Shown here one piece after another: positions 24,396-33,307 of a stretch of DNA of 51,584 bases. The stretch covers positions 1-51,584 of the forward strand of contig CALHFG010000100.1 in the NCBI GenBank assembly GCA_938029215.1, given 5' to 3'. The stretch comes from an uncultured Acidimicrobiales bacterium. Lineage in GTDB: Bacteria; Actinomycetota; Acidimicrobiia; Acidimicrobiales; SZUA-35. A program made the translations under genes and the position numbers. A model generated the notes under the pieces. That model was not told the origin of the DNA. It ran no database searches and was given only the letters and a program-made list of their open reading frames with translations. Numbering within the stretch: the first letter of the stretch is position 1; every line of letters begins with the position of its first letter.

Positions 24396-25964
24396 TTACC
24401 TATCTGGAGGCAGTTGGGGCATCGCGGGGGAGAATACCCACTGGCTCACCGTGTCGGCTGGAGCCGGTCCCGCCAGCTCGGTTACAAGATCGATGAAGTT
24501 CTCGGTGCTCGCCACGCCACCTCCGTAGCGGTCGGTCCATTCCCGCAAGATGGTGCCGAACATCTCGTCGCCTACCTCTCGACGTAGGGCCTCGACGGTA
24601 AGCCCTCCCCGCCAGTAGACGTTGAGGTCAAACAGCGACGAGGCGTCAATCCCCGACAGCGGTGCCATTGGAATGGTGGCGGCTTGGTCGACCCTGTCTC
24701 CGCCTCCAATGCGCTCGGTCCACCACCACTCGGCCCAAGTGGCAAACCCTTCATTGAGCCAAATGTCATCCCACGCTGCTGGCGAGATGTTGTCGCCAAA
24801 CCAGTGGTGGGCCAACTCATGGGCAAGGATCGGCTGCGCGGCAGAACTGGCGATGATGTCTTCGCCAAACAGGCTGAGTGTCTGATTCTCCAAGGCGAAC
24901 CCCAATGACTCGGGAACGACGAGCACGCCATAGCTCTCGAAGGGATACGGGCCGAACTGGGCCTCAAATTCAGCGATCATTTCCACGGTGCTGTCGAGTG
25001 TTGTGCCGGTGATCCCCACGCTCGATGCGTGTACCGCGTGGCGAATCACGAGCCCGTTGTCGAGCGTTTCGGTTGATACCTCAAAGTCGCCAGTGGCCAC
25101 CGATGCGAGATACGTGCTCATCGGTTCGCGGGCCCGCCAAACGAACGTCTCGGAGCCATCGGCGTTGGTGGTGGACTCGATCAGCTGTCCGGGACCCACC
25201 CCGGTCTCACCCGACGGGACCGTCATGGTGATCGTGAACAAGGCTTTGTCCTGGGGATGATCGTTGGCTGGGAACCATGTGGCGGCACCGATCGGTTCGG
25301 ATGCCACAAACGTTCCCCACGAGCGAGTCTGAAAGCCGAGATTGAAGGGCAGATCGTTTGCGACGATCGGCTGAGGTGTTCCGTTGTAGGCGACGAACAC
25401 CGACGCAGAAGCGCCCGTGGGGAGAGGGTCCGCCAATCGAACAATAAGCTCTCGTCCGTCACGACGGAACAGCACCGGCTCATCGTCCACGCGGACTTCG
25501 TCGACGTTCATACCTTCCAGGTCCAGATTGAACCCGGGCAGGTCGACTTGGGCCACGAGCTCGATGACGGCCTCGGCCACCAATTCCTCACCAGTGAGGT
25601 CGAGCGTGATGTCATAGCTCTGGACGTCGTACCCTGCGTTGCCAATACCAGGAAAGGTGGGGTCCCCGATCGAGTTCAGCGCTCGCTCGGCCGTTAGGCC
25701 GCTCATGTCGCCGCCCGGATCTCCCACGTCCAGACCGCTCAGATCAACAGGTGGGTCCTCGTCGTTGCCGTCGACGGTCTCAGGAGGCGTTTCGGTAGCG
25801 GGCGCCGTCGTCGTGGTTTCCGGAGCTCGGGTCCCGGTGGTTCGTTGAGCCCGTGAAGTCGTCGTCGTTGTTTCCTCGGTCGTGAATTCACTATCGGCCC
25901 CGCCCGTCGATGTGCAGGCGGCACCGAAGAGAGCAAGGATCAGCAGGGGAATGAGCCGACGCAT
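24396..25964 (-). CDS. M1 family metallopeptidase lipoprotein
   Basis: 522-aa extracytoplasmic zinc aminopeptidase-like protein. Lipobox FGAAC (Cys17), then a Thr-rich linker to about residue 80, an N-terminal beta-domain (YDVQSYDITLDLTGEELVA) and a thermolysin-like domain with HELAHH (382-386) and the third zinc ligand Glu405 in LNEGFATWAEW, giving the expected HExxH-x18-E spacing. A full-size M1 enzyme has additional C-terminal domains; here the chain ends about 117 residues after Glu405, as in short actinobacterial members. Peptide uptake or turnover at the surface is likely. Confidence 0.92.
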   Translation of the reverse strand: MRRLIPLLILALFGAACTSTGGADSEFTTEETTTTTSRAQRTTGTRAPETTTTAPATETPPETVDGNDEDPPVDLSGLDVGDPGGDMSGLTAERALNSIGDPTFPGIGNAGYDVQSYDITLDLTGEELVAEAVIELVAQVDLPGFNLDLEGMNVDEVRVDDEPVLFRRDGRELIVRLADPLPTGASASVFVAYNGTPQPIVANDLPFNLGFQTRSWGTFVASEPIGAATWFPANDHPQDKALFTITMTVPSGETGVGPGQLIESTTNADGSETFVWRAREPMSTYLASVATGDFEVSTETLDNGLVIRHAVHASSVGITGTTLDSTVEMIAEFEAQFGPYPFESYGVLVVPESLGFALENQTLSLFGEDIIASSAAQPILAHELAHHWFGDNISPAAWDDIWLNEGFATWAEWWWTERIGGGDRVDQAATIPMAPLSGIDASSLFDLNVYWRGGLTVEALRREVGDEMFGTILREWTDRYGGGVASTENFIDLVTELAGPAPADTVSQWVFSPAMPQLPPDR

Positions 25965-26000
25965 CGCTCCAGCCTGACAGGTATTGGAACGCTGGCCGTG

Positions 26001-26597
26001 TCAGGCGGTCGACGACGCGGTCGAGCTCAGCTTGTCACCGAAGAACAGAACCAACGCCGCTCCCACGGCCCCGCCAGTGCTCGAGAGCAAAAGGTCACCG
26101 ATCGTGTCGCCGTAGGTGAGGCCCAAGCCGGCCGTTCCTGCCTCTTGCACCAGGTACTCAGCGAATTCCCACCAGATGATCGCGAGGCCGCCGAGCCCGT
26201 ACGCCGTTGTCCAGATATTCAGTTTTCCCATTTCGGTACGTCGCAATGCGATGGTGACGCCGGCGATCAGCAAGACCCAGTTAACAAAGTGCAACACGTC
26301 GTCGGTGGCGTCGAAGTTGTTGTAGAAGCCAAACACGTTTCCCAGCGTGTCCAGCAGAAATGGAGCGATCACCAGTGCGTCCACCGCCCACGGGTACGGC
26401 TCGGGTCGGCCTCGAAGCCGCCAAATACCAGGCACGACGATAAGGGGAAACAGGTAGAACGGCGCTCGGAAGAGCATTCCTTTGCCTTCGAACTGCTCCC
26501 ACGATGGGAACGAGACGGTGATGATGATCGCAACGATCAAGGCGACTCGGACCGCCCACAGGATTGGGTGATGCAGCGTGTGCTTCATTGGCTGCAT
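26001..26597 (-). CDS. YjdF/DUF2238-like membrane protein
   Basis: 198-aa integral membrane protein with six predicted helices. Family hints are DDVLHFVNWVLL, the WWEFAEYL segment and LTYGDTIGDLLLSSTGGAVGA near the C-terminus, similar to the DUF2238/YjdF family. Function unknown. Two ATGs are possible (26597 and 26588). Divergent from terC with a perfect GACCGCGGTC palindrome (26626-26635) between them. Confidence 0.75.
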   Translation of the reverse strand: MQPMKHTLHHPILWAVRVALIVAIIITVSFPSWEQFEGKGMLFRAPFYLFPLIVVPGIWRLRGRPEPYPWAVDALVIAPFLLDTLGNVFGFYNNFDATDDVLHFVNWVLLIAGVTIALRRTEMGKLNIWTTAYGLGGLAIIWWEFAEYLVQEAGTAGLGLTYGDTIGDLLLSSTGGAVGAALVLFFGDKLSSTASSTA

Positions 26598-26703
26598 TGT
26601 TCCATCTAGGGATACTCCCGGCTGGGACCGCGGTCACACGCATCTAGGTGCTCGGGCCCGTTTGATCGGGTTTTGACCGCTGCGTGGGACAGAATGTTGG
26701 AGT

Positions 26704-27681
26704 ATGTCCTCGTTACTGTTCGCTGTAGAAGCTCGTGACAATTTCTGGGATCCCGGTCCTGACGGAATCCCCACCTGGACCTGGATCCTCCTCGTCGTGC
26801 TCATCATGTGCATGTTGGCCTTCGATCTGTACCGCCACCGCGACGACCATGAGCCAACCGGCAATGAGGCCCTGCGTGAGAGTGCTGGCTGGGTTCTGTG
26901 TGGCCTGCTCTTTGGTGGCTTTGTCTTCTACCAATTCGGCGGCGAAGCCTTTGGCGAGTACATCAGCGGGTATCTCATCGAGAAGTCGCTCAGTATCGAC
27001 AACGTCTTTGTGTGGGCGATCCTCTTCTCGTCGATGAAGATCCCTCTCAAATATCAACATCGTGTGCTCTTCTGGGGGATCTTTGGAGCGCTCGCATTGC
27101 GATTCCTGTTCATCCTGGTTGGCGCAACGCTCATTAAGCAGTTCGTTTGGGTGCTCGTGATCTTTGGCGCATTCCTGATTTACACCGGCGCCAAGATCAT
27201 CCGCCACAAGGACGACGAGGGCGAGGACGTGAAGACCACTGGCCTCGGCCTCCTGAAGCGTGTCATGCCGGTCACCAACGAGTTTGACGGACACAACTTC
27301 TTCACGATGCAAAACGGAAAACGGGCGGCAACGCCCCTCTTTGCGGCCCTAGTCGTTGTCGAGTTCACCGATATCATCTTCGCCGTCGATTCGGTCCCGG
27401 CCGTACTTGCAGTCTCAAACGAGACCTACATCGTGTTTGCGGCCAACGCGTTCGCGATCCTGGGGCTCCGGGCGATGTACTTCCTGCTGGCGGATGCCCG
27501 CCAACGGTTCCACTACCTCTCGCACGCTCTCGGCGGCATCCTCATTTTCGTGGGTATCAAGATGACGATCAGTCCGTGGTACCACCTGAATACCTACATC
27601 TCGCTTGCGATTATCTTGACGATGCTCGTGGCGGCGATCGTCTTTAGCGAAAAGAAGGCTCGCGAACTCGGCCACGTCTAG
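26704..27681 (+). CDS. TerC/Alx family membrane protein
   Basis: 325-aa inner-membrane protein of the TerC family, whose members are linked to manganese export and tellurite resistance. Nine or so TM helices; conserved membrane-embedded acidic residues in SLSIDNVFVWAILFSS and EFTDIIFAVDSVPAVLAVS, the two family signature repeats. A GGAG-like ribosome site precedes ATG 26704. No yybP-ykoY manganese riboswitch is recognisable in the 106-bp upstream gap. Confidence 0.94.
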   Translation: MSSLLFAVEARDNFWDPGPDGIPTWTWILLVVLIMCMLAFDLYRHRDDHEPTGNEALRESAGWVLCGLLFGGFVFYQFGGEAFGEYISGYLIEKSLSIDNVFVWAILFSSMKIPLKYQHRVLFWGIFGALALRFLFILVGATLIKQFVWVLVIFGAFLIYTGAKIIRHKDDEGEDVKTTGLGLLKRVMPVTNEFDGHNFFTMQNGKRAATPLFAALVVVEFTDIIFAVDSVPAVLAVSNETYIVFAANAFAILGLRAMYFLLADARQRFHYLSHALGGILIFVGIKMTISPWYHLNTYISLAIILTMLVAAIVFSEKKARELGHV

Positions 27682-27687
27682 TCGTTC

Positions 27688-27707
27688 ACTCCATCGCCAG
27701 GTGGAGT
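27688..27707. terminator. Weak hairpin after terC
   Basis: ACTCCA and TGGAGT flank an 8-nt loop between the convergent terC and THI5-like genes; no T-tract. Confidence 0.25.
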
Positions 27708-27724
27708 CGGTGGAGACGTGAGCT

Positions 27725-28591
27725 CTAGAGGCCCAGGTCCACAAGATCTGAAATCGGCAACTCTTCGGCGACCACTCCGGTCTGGTGGAGTATCGCCTGC
27801 GCCCGCTCGATTGCCCCAGCATCGAATGGTGCGCCTGCGTTCCAGATGGTCTCCGAGCGCCACCCGCGAGCGACGTCTGGAGTGAGCCCGAACTCTCTCG
27901 AGACCATGGCCGCTACGAACTCCTGAGGCGCCGCCGAGAACCACTGTTCCCAGCGGGCAATGATGCGAAGCATCGACGCAAGCTCAGTCCTTCGGTCGGC
28001 CAGCATGCGATCCGAGGCGACTACTACGAAGGCTGGCCATGGTGTTGGTTGGATCCCGGCCCGGACCAATTCACCGCTCTCCACGTGAGGGGTGGTCATC
28101 GAGCTGTCCCACATGAACAGATCGGCCCGACCTTCGGTGAGGGCGCTAACGCCACCTTCGAGATCGCCGACGACCTCGAATGATCCCTCAAAGAACTCCA
28201 GTCCCTGTTCGTGGCCGAGCACGTGGGCCATGAGGTGAGACCCCGATCCGAAGCGTGAGATGGCGAACCGATGGTGCGCGCCGATATCGGAAAGTTGCTC
28301 GATGTCTGAACCGTTTCGAGCGTGAACACCCCACAGCAGTGGGGAAGTGACGTAGAGGTGGACGATCCGACTGGGGTTGCCTCGTGAGATCGCGGCGATT
28401 GCGCCGTCGGTGAGTGCCACGGCGACATCGAGCTCGCCGTCGGCCAGGTTGGCCATCATCTGGCCGGTTCCGCTGGTCTGAACCTTCCATTCGAGGTCAA
28501 CGCCAGCCTCGGCGAAGTCGCCCGAGGCTATGGCGAGGTGCCAGGGCAGATTGAAATGTTCGGGCACGCCGCCAACGGCGATCGGGGACAT
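27725..28591 (-). CDS. THI5/SsuA-like substrate-binding protein without signal peptide
   Basis: 288-aa periplasmic-binding-protein-fold (NMT1/THI5-like) protein. It starts MSPIAVGGVPEHFNLPWHLA, reads directly into the first beta-strand, and carries GDFAEAGVDLEWKVQTSG, LADGELDVAVALTDGAI and the second-lobe AISRFGSGSHLMAHV. Unlike transporter components it has no signal peptide or lipobox, and no ABC permease or ATPase lies near. It may be a cytoplasmic enzyme or sensor relative. The LLM oxidoreductase gene lies upstream on the same strand, 78 bp away. Confidence 0.82.
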   Translation of the reverse strand: MSPIAVGGVPEHFNLPWHLAIASGDFAEAGVDLEWKVQTSGTGQMMANLADGELDVAVALTDGAIAAISRGNPSRIVHLYVTSPLLWGVHARNGSDIEQLSDIGAHHRFAISRFGSGSHLMAHVLGHEQGLEFFEGSFEVVGDLEGGVSALTEGRADLFMWDSSMTTPHVESGELVRAGIQPTPWPAFVVVASDRMLADRRTELASMLRIIARWEQWFSAAPQEFVAAMVSREFGLTPDVARGWRSETIWNAGAPFDAGAIERAQAILHQTGVVAEELPISDLVDLGL

Positions 28592-28669
28592 GCCCCCTGT
28601 GTATCCAACTTCTGGGTCACACCCGTTGTTTGAAGCATCGGTGGGTGCCGGTTGAAATGGGGCGGTTGA

Positions 28670-29623
28670 TCAGAGTTGTGTTCGGGCGTTGGGGATGACG
28701 TTGGTGAGATAGGCATCGAGCGCGTCATTGTCGACGGGAAATCGCAACGCAACATTGATGACATCAGCGCCGGCATCTCGAAAGGCGGCCAATTGTTCGA
28801 TTGCATCCTCGGGCGTCCCGGTGAGCGCTCCGGCCGAGATCCGGGGAGCGATCTCAGGGCCCCACATGTCCAGGATCTTCTGCTCTTCGGCGGTCGCGGC
28901 CGCAGGGGTTGCGCCCATGTGGAACGCGAGGTTGATGGAGCGTTCGAGTGTGGCGGGGTCGCGATCGATCGCCTCGCAGGCCTCATCGATTCGCTGGTTG
29001 AGTCGCCGGTACTCCTCGGGTCCAACGTAGGGAACGTTCCAACCATCGCAGTACCGAGCCGCAATCGCTGGCGTTCGTTTTGGGCCGCGGCCCCCAGCCC
29101 ACAGTTTCATCGTTCCGTTGAGAGGTCCCGGGATGCAGCTGACGTCGGTGACGCTGAAGAACTCGCCTTCATAGGTGGTGCGTTCATCGGGGCCGAGCAT
29201 GCCGGTGATGATTTCCAAGCCGTCGGTGAGCATGTCGAACCGCTTTCCGAGACTGGGAAAACTGTACCCGTGGGCCACGAACTCCTCTTCGGACCATCCA
29301 GCCCCAAACCCGGGTTCGAATCGGCCCTCGGCGAGATGGTCGATTGCAACGCACGCTTTTGCCAGGAGTGCAGGGTTTCGGAATGGCACGCAAAACATCA
29401 GGCAGCCGATGCGAGCCTTGCTTGTGACGCTTGCCAGCGCGCCGAGCGCGGCAACTGCCTCGAAGTGAGCGGTGTGGCCGCCGCTGGGCGGTGCTTCGTA
29501 GAGGTGGTCCCAGATCGAAATCCAATCGACGATGTCATCCAGCCGCTTCCACAGATCGACGAGCTCTGCCATCGTCGTGTTCTGTTGCCCTACGTGGACT
29601 CCGAGCTGGAGGGAAGTTGCCAT
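28670..29623 (-). CDS. LLM-class (F420-dependent type) flavin oxidoreductase
   Basis: 317-aa TIM-barrel oxidoreductase of the luciferase-like monooxygenase superfamily. Recognisable: QLGVHVGQQNTTMAEL at the N-terminus, WISIWDHLYEAPPSGG, the GCLMFCVPFRNPALLAK strand-helix, RFEPGFGAGWSEEEF and the KLWAGGRGPKRTP segment. Actinobacterial members commonly use coenzyme F420, but the cofactor cannot be proven from sequence. ATG 29623 is supported by a TACCGT hexamer 6 nt upstream; the longer open frame is unnecessary. Confidence 0.9.
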   Translation of the reverse strand: MATSLQLGVHVGQQNTTMAELVDLWKRLDDIVDWISIWDHLYEAPPSGGHTAHFEAVAALGALASVTSKARIGCLMFCVPFRNPALLAKACVAIDHLAEGRFEPGFGAGWSEEEFVAHGYSFPSLGKRFDMLTDGLEIITGMLGPDERTTYEGEFFSVTDVSCIPGPLNGTMKLWAGGRGPKRTPAIAARYCDGWNVPYVGPEEYRRLNQRIDEACEAIDRDPATLERSINLAFHMGATPAAATAEEQKILDMWGPEIAPRISAGALTGTPEDAIEQLAAFRDAGADVINVALRFPVDNDALDAYLTNVIPNARTQL

Positions 29624-29629
29624 GCTCGC

Positions 29630-29635
29630 ACGGTA
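29630..29635 (-). promoter_or_regulatory. -10 hexamer TACCGT (minus strand), leaderless start
   Basis: TACCGT ends 6 nt before ATG 29623. The same hexamer precedes the NamZ-like gene with 7 nt. Confidence 0.45.
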
Positions 29636-29718
29636 GTCAACCGACGTCGCCCCCCTGGAATGGGGGAGTTGTTGCAATCACGTGACGTGGGAACTCGAAG
29701 GGATCTGGGGCACGTCTG

Positions 29719-31212
29719 ATGGGTATGAACTCTCAAGTAGTGGCAATAGCGGTGGCGCTCACCCTCGGTCTCGCGGCCTGTAGCGGTGGCGCCGATGATG
29801 CGGGCACAGAATCGGGTGAGACAAGCGCCACGACAGAGGCTGCATCATTCGATTCGGCGAGCGATGACGGTAGCTCCGACGACGCAATGGAACAGGACGC
29901 AATGGAAGAGGAGGCGATGGAGGAGGAGCCGACGGCCGTCCTCGCAACCGGGCGAGCGGATGAGGCGGCTCCCCAGGCCGGCGCGCCCAGTCAGGTAGGC
30001 GCTGGTGAACAGGTTCAAACGGGCGGGCAGCAGGGGCCCGAAGCAGAAACCACCGATCCGGTGGACACCGGCCGCGACATCATCCGAACTGCGGTTGTGA
30101 CTGCCGAGGTTCCCGACGTCGCAGCTGCGTCTCAGCAGGTGATCAATTCGGTCGAGCGGGTTGGCGGGTTGTTGTTCAATCAGGACACGCGAATTGGGAC
30201 GGGTGAGCAGGCGAACCGCACAACGCTCGTGTTTCGCGTTCCGCCGAGCGACTTTCAGCGGGTGCTCAACGATCTTGACGGCGTCGGCACGTTGCTGGAC
30301 AAACAGGTCGACGCGACCGACGTCACCGGTCGGGTTGTTGATTTACGGAGCCGCATCACATCTACCGAGCTCAGCGTCGAGCGCCTGCGTGGCTTTCTTT
30401 CTGGCGCAACCGATCTCAATCAGATCGCTACGTTTGAGAACGAGCTCCGAAACCGTGAGACCGATCTAGAAACCTTGCGGGGCCAGCTTCGGACTCTCGA
30501 AAACCAGGTCGCTCTCTCGACCATCACGATCTCCCTCATCGAGAAGCTCCCGCCCGCGCCCCCGGCTCCTTCTGTTCTCATCGCAACCACGGTCCATGCG
30601 GGCCACGACGACGGGTTCAGCTGCGGAGCTCGGGCCACGCAGCTCGAGGTCGGGGAGGATGCCACGATCTGCTACGAGGTGACGAACAACGGAGCGACCG
30701 CGTTGGCAAACCTGAACCTTCGCGACGCTGCCATGAATCTCGAGATCGATGATCTCACGGTTGTCGAGGGAGACCTAGACGATCCGCTACAACCCGGCGA
30801 GGTAGTAGTCCTTGCGTACGAGTTCAGCGCAGACGGGAAGCGGATCACCAGCACCGCCAAAGTTCAAGCTGATGCCCAGCCGGCGATCGACGCCGCCGAC
30901 ATTGAGGTATTCGCCGACGACGTGAGCGCCTCGACCGACTTCGCCTTAACCGTGGTGGCCAAACAAACCGATCCCGGCTTTACCGATGGACTCAGCACGG
31001 GCTGGGATGGCCTCACGAACTTGATTCGAGTAGTGCTCGTACTGGCCGGACTCGTCCTGCCGTTCATCTGGGCCTTCCCGCTCGCCTTCTTCGCCTTCCG
31101 AGCCTTGCGTCGTTGGAACAACGAACAGCGCCACCGGTCAGCACCCCGGCCACCGACACCGCCTGCCGAGCCAGCGGCTAGTGCATCCGGCAAGGAACCC
31201 GCCCAGGTGTAG
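29719..31212 (+). CDS. DUF4349-domain lipoprotein with C-terminal TM anchor
   Basis: 497 aa. Signal and lipobox GLAAC (Cys21), then an acidic low-complexity region with repeated MEEEA/MEQDA units (about 56-72), a DUF4349 domain (about 115-275: RTAVVTAEVPDVAAASQQV, TTLVFRVPPSDFQRVLNDL, a coiled segment with RNRETDLETLRGQLRTLENQ), a beta-sandwich-like region and a TM helix near 437-462 (VVLVLAGLVLPFIWAFPLAF) with a basic tail. DUF4349 proteins are surface-associated and of unknown function. Start may be ATG 29719 or 29725. Confidence 0.85.
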   Translation: MGMNSQVVAIAVALTLGLAACSGGADDAGTESGETSATTEAASFDSASDDGSSDDAMEQDAMEEEAMEEEPTAVLATGRADEAAPQAGAPSQVGAGEQVQTGGQQGPEAETTDPVDTGRDIIRTAVVTAEVPDVAAASQQVINSVERVGGLLFNQDTRIGTGEQANRTTLVFRVPPSDFQRVLNDLDGVGTLLDKQVDATDVTGRVVDLRSRITSTELSVERLRGFLSGATDLNQIATFENELRNRETDLETLRGQLRTLENQVALSTITISLIEKLPPAPPAPSVLIATTVHAGHDDGFSCGARATQLEVGEDATICYEVTNNGATALANLNLRDAAMNLEIDDLTVVEGDLDDPLQPGEVVVLAYEFSADGKRITSTAKVQADAQPAIDAADIEVFADDVSASTDFALTVVAKQTDPGFTDGLSTGWDGLTNLIRVVLVLAGLVLPFIWAFPLAFFAFRALRRWNNEQRHRSAPRPPTPPAEPAASASGKEPAQV

Positions 31213-31222
31213 AGGGCCGCTC

Positions 31223-31262
31223 GTCCGGCGGGGTGGGAAGGGAGAGACCCATCCCGCCGGAC
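31223..31262. terminator. Long bidirectional hairpin after DUF4349 gene
   Basis: A 15-bp stem: GTCCGGCGGGGTGGG (31223-31237) pairs with CCCATCCCGCCGGAC (31248-31262) with one wobble position. It sits between convergent genes and probably terminates both; no long T-run. Confidence 0.6.
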
Positions 31263-31271
31263 TCGTCGAGA

Positions 31272-31862
31272 TCAGAACGAACTGAGTTCGAACAAGCGAC
31301 TAATGATGTGATCATCGAAACCAGCGAATACGGCGAGCCCAAGGATCACGAGCACCCCGGCCCCAACGATGGTCAGTGGTTGTCGAGCTCTCTCAATCCA
31401 CTCGACCGGCAATGCGTTTGCGACGGCGGTGAGGGCCAGTATCGGAGCCATCACACCGATCACGTAGACGGTGAGTCGCCCGAATCCAGCGGGACCGGCT
31501 TGGCTCATAGCGGTGAGCACTTCGCCAAATTCGAACCCCACACACGGTCGCCACAGCGAGCCGGCTGCGCCACCGGCAACGAGCCCGGCCGCGCTGGCGG
31601 ACAGCGATTCTCTTTGCAGAATCGGTCTGGACAACAAGAGCGCCGCAGCAAGCAGAGCGATCCCGGTGATGATGGCGGGCCACACGTCGGAGAAGCCAGC
31701 GAACCGTGCCCAGGAACTAACGAGCAGCCCCAGCAAGAACGTTCCCATGGCGGCTGCGGAGTACCTTCGTGCCCCAAGGGCGATCGCAATACTCGGAACC
31801 GCAAGAACCAGGCTGCACGGGAAGAATGCAGTTTGGAGTCCCTCTGCGAATAGGGCAATCAC
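31272..31862 (-). CDS. CcdA/DsbD-like thiol transporter
   Basis: 196-aa membrane protein with six helices that would carry electrons across the membrane to an extracytoplasmic thioredoxin. The two redox cysteines lie in TM1 (FFPCSLVL) and TM4 (WRPCVGFEF), the standard CcdA positions. GTG start, 3 nt after the stop of the TlpA-like gene, hence one operon. The partner is the TlpA-like protein, probably for disulfide reduction or cytochrome c maturation. Confidence 0.88.
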   Translation of the reverse strand: MIALFAEGLQTAFFPCSLVLAVPSIAIALGARRYSAAAMGTFLLGLLVSSWARFAGFSDVWPAIITGIALLAAALLLSRPILQRESLSASAAGLVAGGAAGSLWRPCVGFEFGEVLTAMSQAGPAGFGRLTVYVIGVMAPILALTAVANALPVEWIERARQPLTIVGAGVLVILGLAVFAGFDDHIISRLFELSSF

Positions 31863-31865
31863 GAG

Positions 31866-32513
31866 CTAGGCGCCGTTTTCAAGCAGGTAGGCAACGGTTG
31901 CCTCAAGCTCGTCGTACTTGCCTTCGCCGATCTTGTCGTACCGCACGTCGCCGTTTTGGTCGATGACGTAGGTTCGAGGCCAGAAACGGCGGGAGCCCTG
32001 CCAGCTGCGGAAGTTCTTTTTCTCGGTGTCGAGAGCTATCGGCCAGGGAATATTCTGATCGACCGCAGCTTGCTGAATACGACCGACATCCTTCTCACGT
32101 TCGAATTCGGGGGAATGGATGCCAATGATCTCCAGCCCGCTGTCCTGGTGACGTTCGTAGATCTCTCGGATGTGGGGGACGGTGTTCTTGCAATTGAAGC
32201 AACCGAACGTCCAGAACTTCACGATTGTGACTTCGCCCCGAACGGTTTCGAAAGAGTCACCATCGGTTTGGAGCCACCCATCCAACTCGTCCTCCTGCAG
32301 CTCAGGCATTGGGCCGAAGTTCTCTGGCGCAGCCGTCAGTGCAGCGGTGGTCGGCGGGGCGGTGGTCGGTGCGGCCTGCTCGCTGCCGTCCGAGCCCGAA
32401 GCAGTCCCCGCGGTCTCGACCGGGCTTGTGCCGTCGTTGGTCAGTTGAAACAGAGCAATCGCACCGATGAAGAAGGCGGCGACGGCGAGAGCGGCAATTC
32501 GAGTGGGGGACAT
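31866..32513 (-). CDS. Membrane-anchored TlpA/ResA-like thioredoxin
   Basis: 215-aa redoxin facing the outside. N-terminal TM/signal anchor (about 5-24), a Ser/Thr/Ala linker to residue 65, then a thioredoxin domain with the active site Cys105-Phe-Asn-Cys108 in FWTFGCFNCKN and cis-Pro segment RFWPRTYVID. The CxxC is CFNC, unlike CEPC of typical ResA. The neighbouring CcdA-like protein would supply electrons. AAGGAG (32519-32524) is a good ribosome site. Confidence 0.9.
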   Translation of the reverse strand: MSPTRIAALAVAAFFIGAIALFQLTNDGTSPVETAGTASGSDGSEQAAPTTAPPTTAALTAAPENFGPMPELQEDELDGWLQTDGDSFETVRGEVTIVKFWTFGCFNCKNTVPHIREIYERHQDSGLEIIGIHSPEFEREKDVGRIQQAAVDQNIPWPIALDTEKKNFRSWQGSRRFWPRTYVIDQNGDVRYDKIGEGKYDELEATVAYLLENGA

Positions 32514-32695
32514 GAGAACTCCTTGGTATCACGCGCTGCAAAGCGCGGGGTGAGAGTGTTAGGCGTCAGAACCGGATCTCGTGGTGTCGAATTCCTTGCC
32601 GATTTGCTTGTTATTACCAATGCAGCCCGAAAATTGGGTGAAAGTTCGCACGGTTTCGGGCCTTGTAGTGTGGTGCAGGTGCGAAACGGTTGTTT

Positions 32696-33250
32696 ATGAG
32701 GCGAAGGAAGCGCACGGCGTTGGGGCTGCTCTTTGTGGTGCTCAGCGCTGGGCTCGCAGCGTTCTTCACCAACCGTTGGTTTATAAACCCCCAGGTCACG
32801 ACGGCCCTCGTGCCGGCGGATGCGATTGTTGTGTTTCCCGGGGGTCCAAAGGCTGACGACCGAATCGAGCGAGCCGTTCAACTCATGGAACAAGGCTTGG
32901 CGCCGGTGCTCTTCATTGCGACCGACATCAAGCAAACCGAGCTTGAGGCCAGTGTTTGCGACGGTTCGTCGTTTGACTTTGCCACCGCTTGCCGGATATC
33001 GGTTCCACGCAACACCCACGGGAATGCGGTGGCCACGCGCGCCGAGGCCGAAGCTCGCAGCTGGGATTCGGTGATTCTGGTGACCGCTGACGACCACATC
33101 ACGCGGAGCCACATGCTGCTCAAGCGTTGTTATCGGGGCGAAATCCAGACCGCAGTCAGCGTGAAGGAGCCAGCCGATCGGGAGCGTTTTCGACGAACCA
33201 CCCACGAATGGGGCGGCATGTTGAAGGCGGTCTTCACCGACCGGTGCTAA
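32696..33250 (+). CDS. YdcF/SanA-like DUF218 membrane protein
   Basis: 184 aa, N-terminal TM anchor (about 7-25) and a DUF218 (YdcF-like) domain: ADAIVVFPGGPKADDRIERAV, SVPRNTHGNAVATRAEAEA and VILVTADDHITRSHML with its conserved acidic and His residues. SanA-type proteins influence envelope barrier properties; the activity is undefined. ATG 32696 is used; the upstream TTG gives only two more residues. TAGTGT 24 nt upstream may be the -10. Confidence 0.85.
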   Translation: MRRRKRTALGLLFVVLSAGLAAFFTNRWFINPQVTTALVPADAIVVFPGGPKADDRIERAVQLMEQGLAPVLFIATDIKQTELEASVCDGSSFDFATACRISVPRNTHGNAVATRAEAEARSWDSVILVTADDHITRSHMLLKRCYRGEIQTAVSVKEPADRERFRRTTHEWGGMLKAVFTDRC

Positions 33251-33295
33251 TCGGACGTCTGCAAATCTGGCTGGGCTTGTAAGACCGGCTCCCAG

Positions 33296-33301
33296 TAGCC
33301 T
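33296..33301 (+). promoter_or_regulatory. -10 hexamer TAGCCT, leaderless ilvD start
   Basis: TAGCCT is 6 nt before the ATG of ilvD, identical in sequence and distance to that of gatC. Confidence 0.5.
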
Positions 33302-33307
33302 GAGGCT

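Noticed and set aside
26598-26703. yybP-ykoY manganese riboswitch before terC
   Set aside because: The gap is short and lacks the conserved paired loops; only a GACCGCGGTC palindrome is present.
28676-29719. 347-codon plus-strand ORF
   Set aside because: Antisense to the LLM oxidoreductase gene, whose family motifs are clear.
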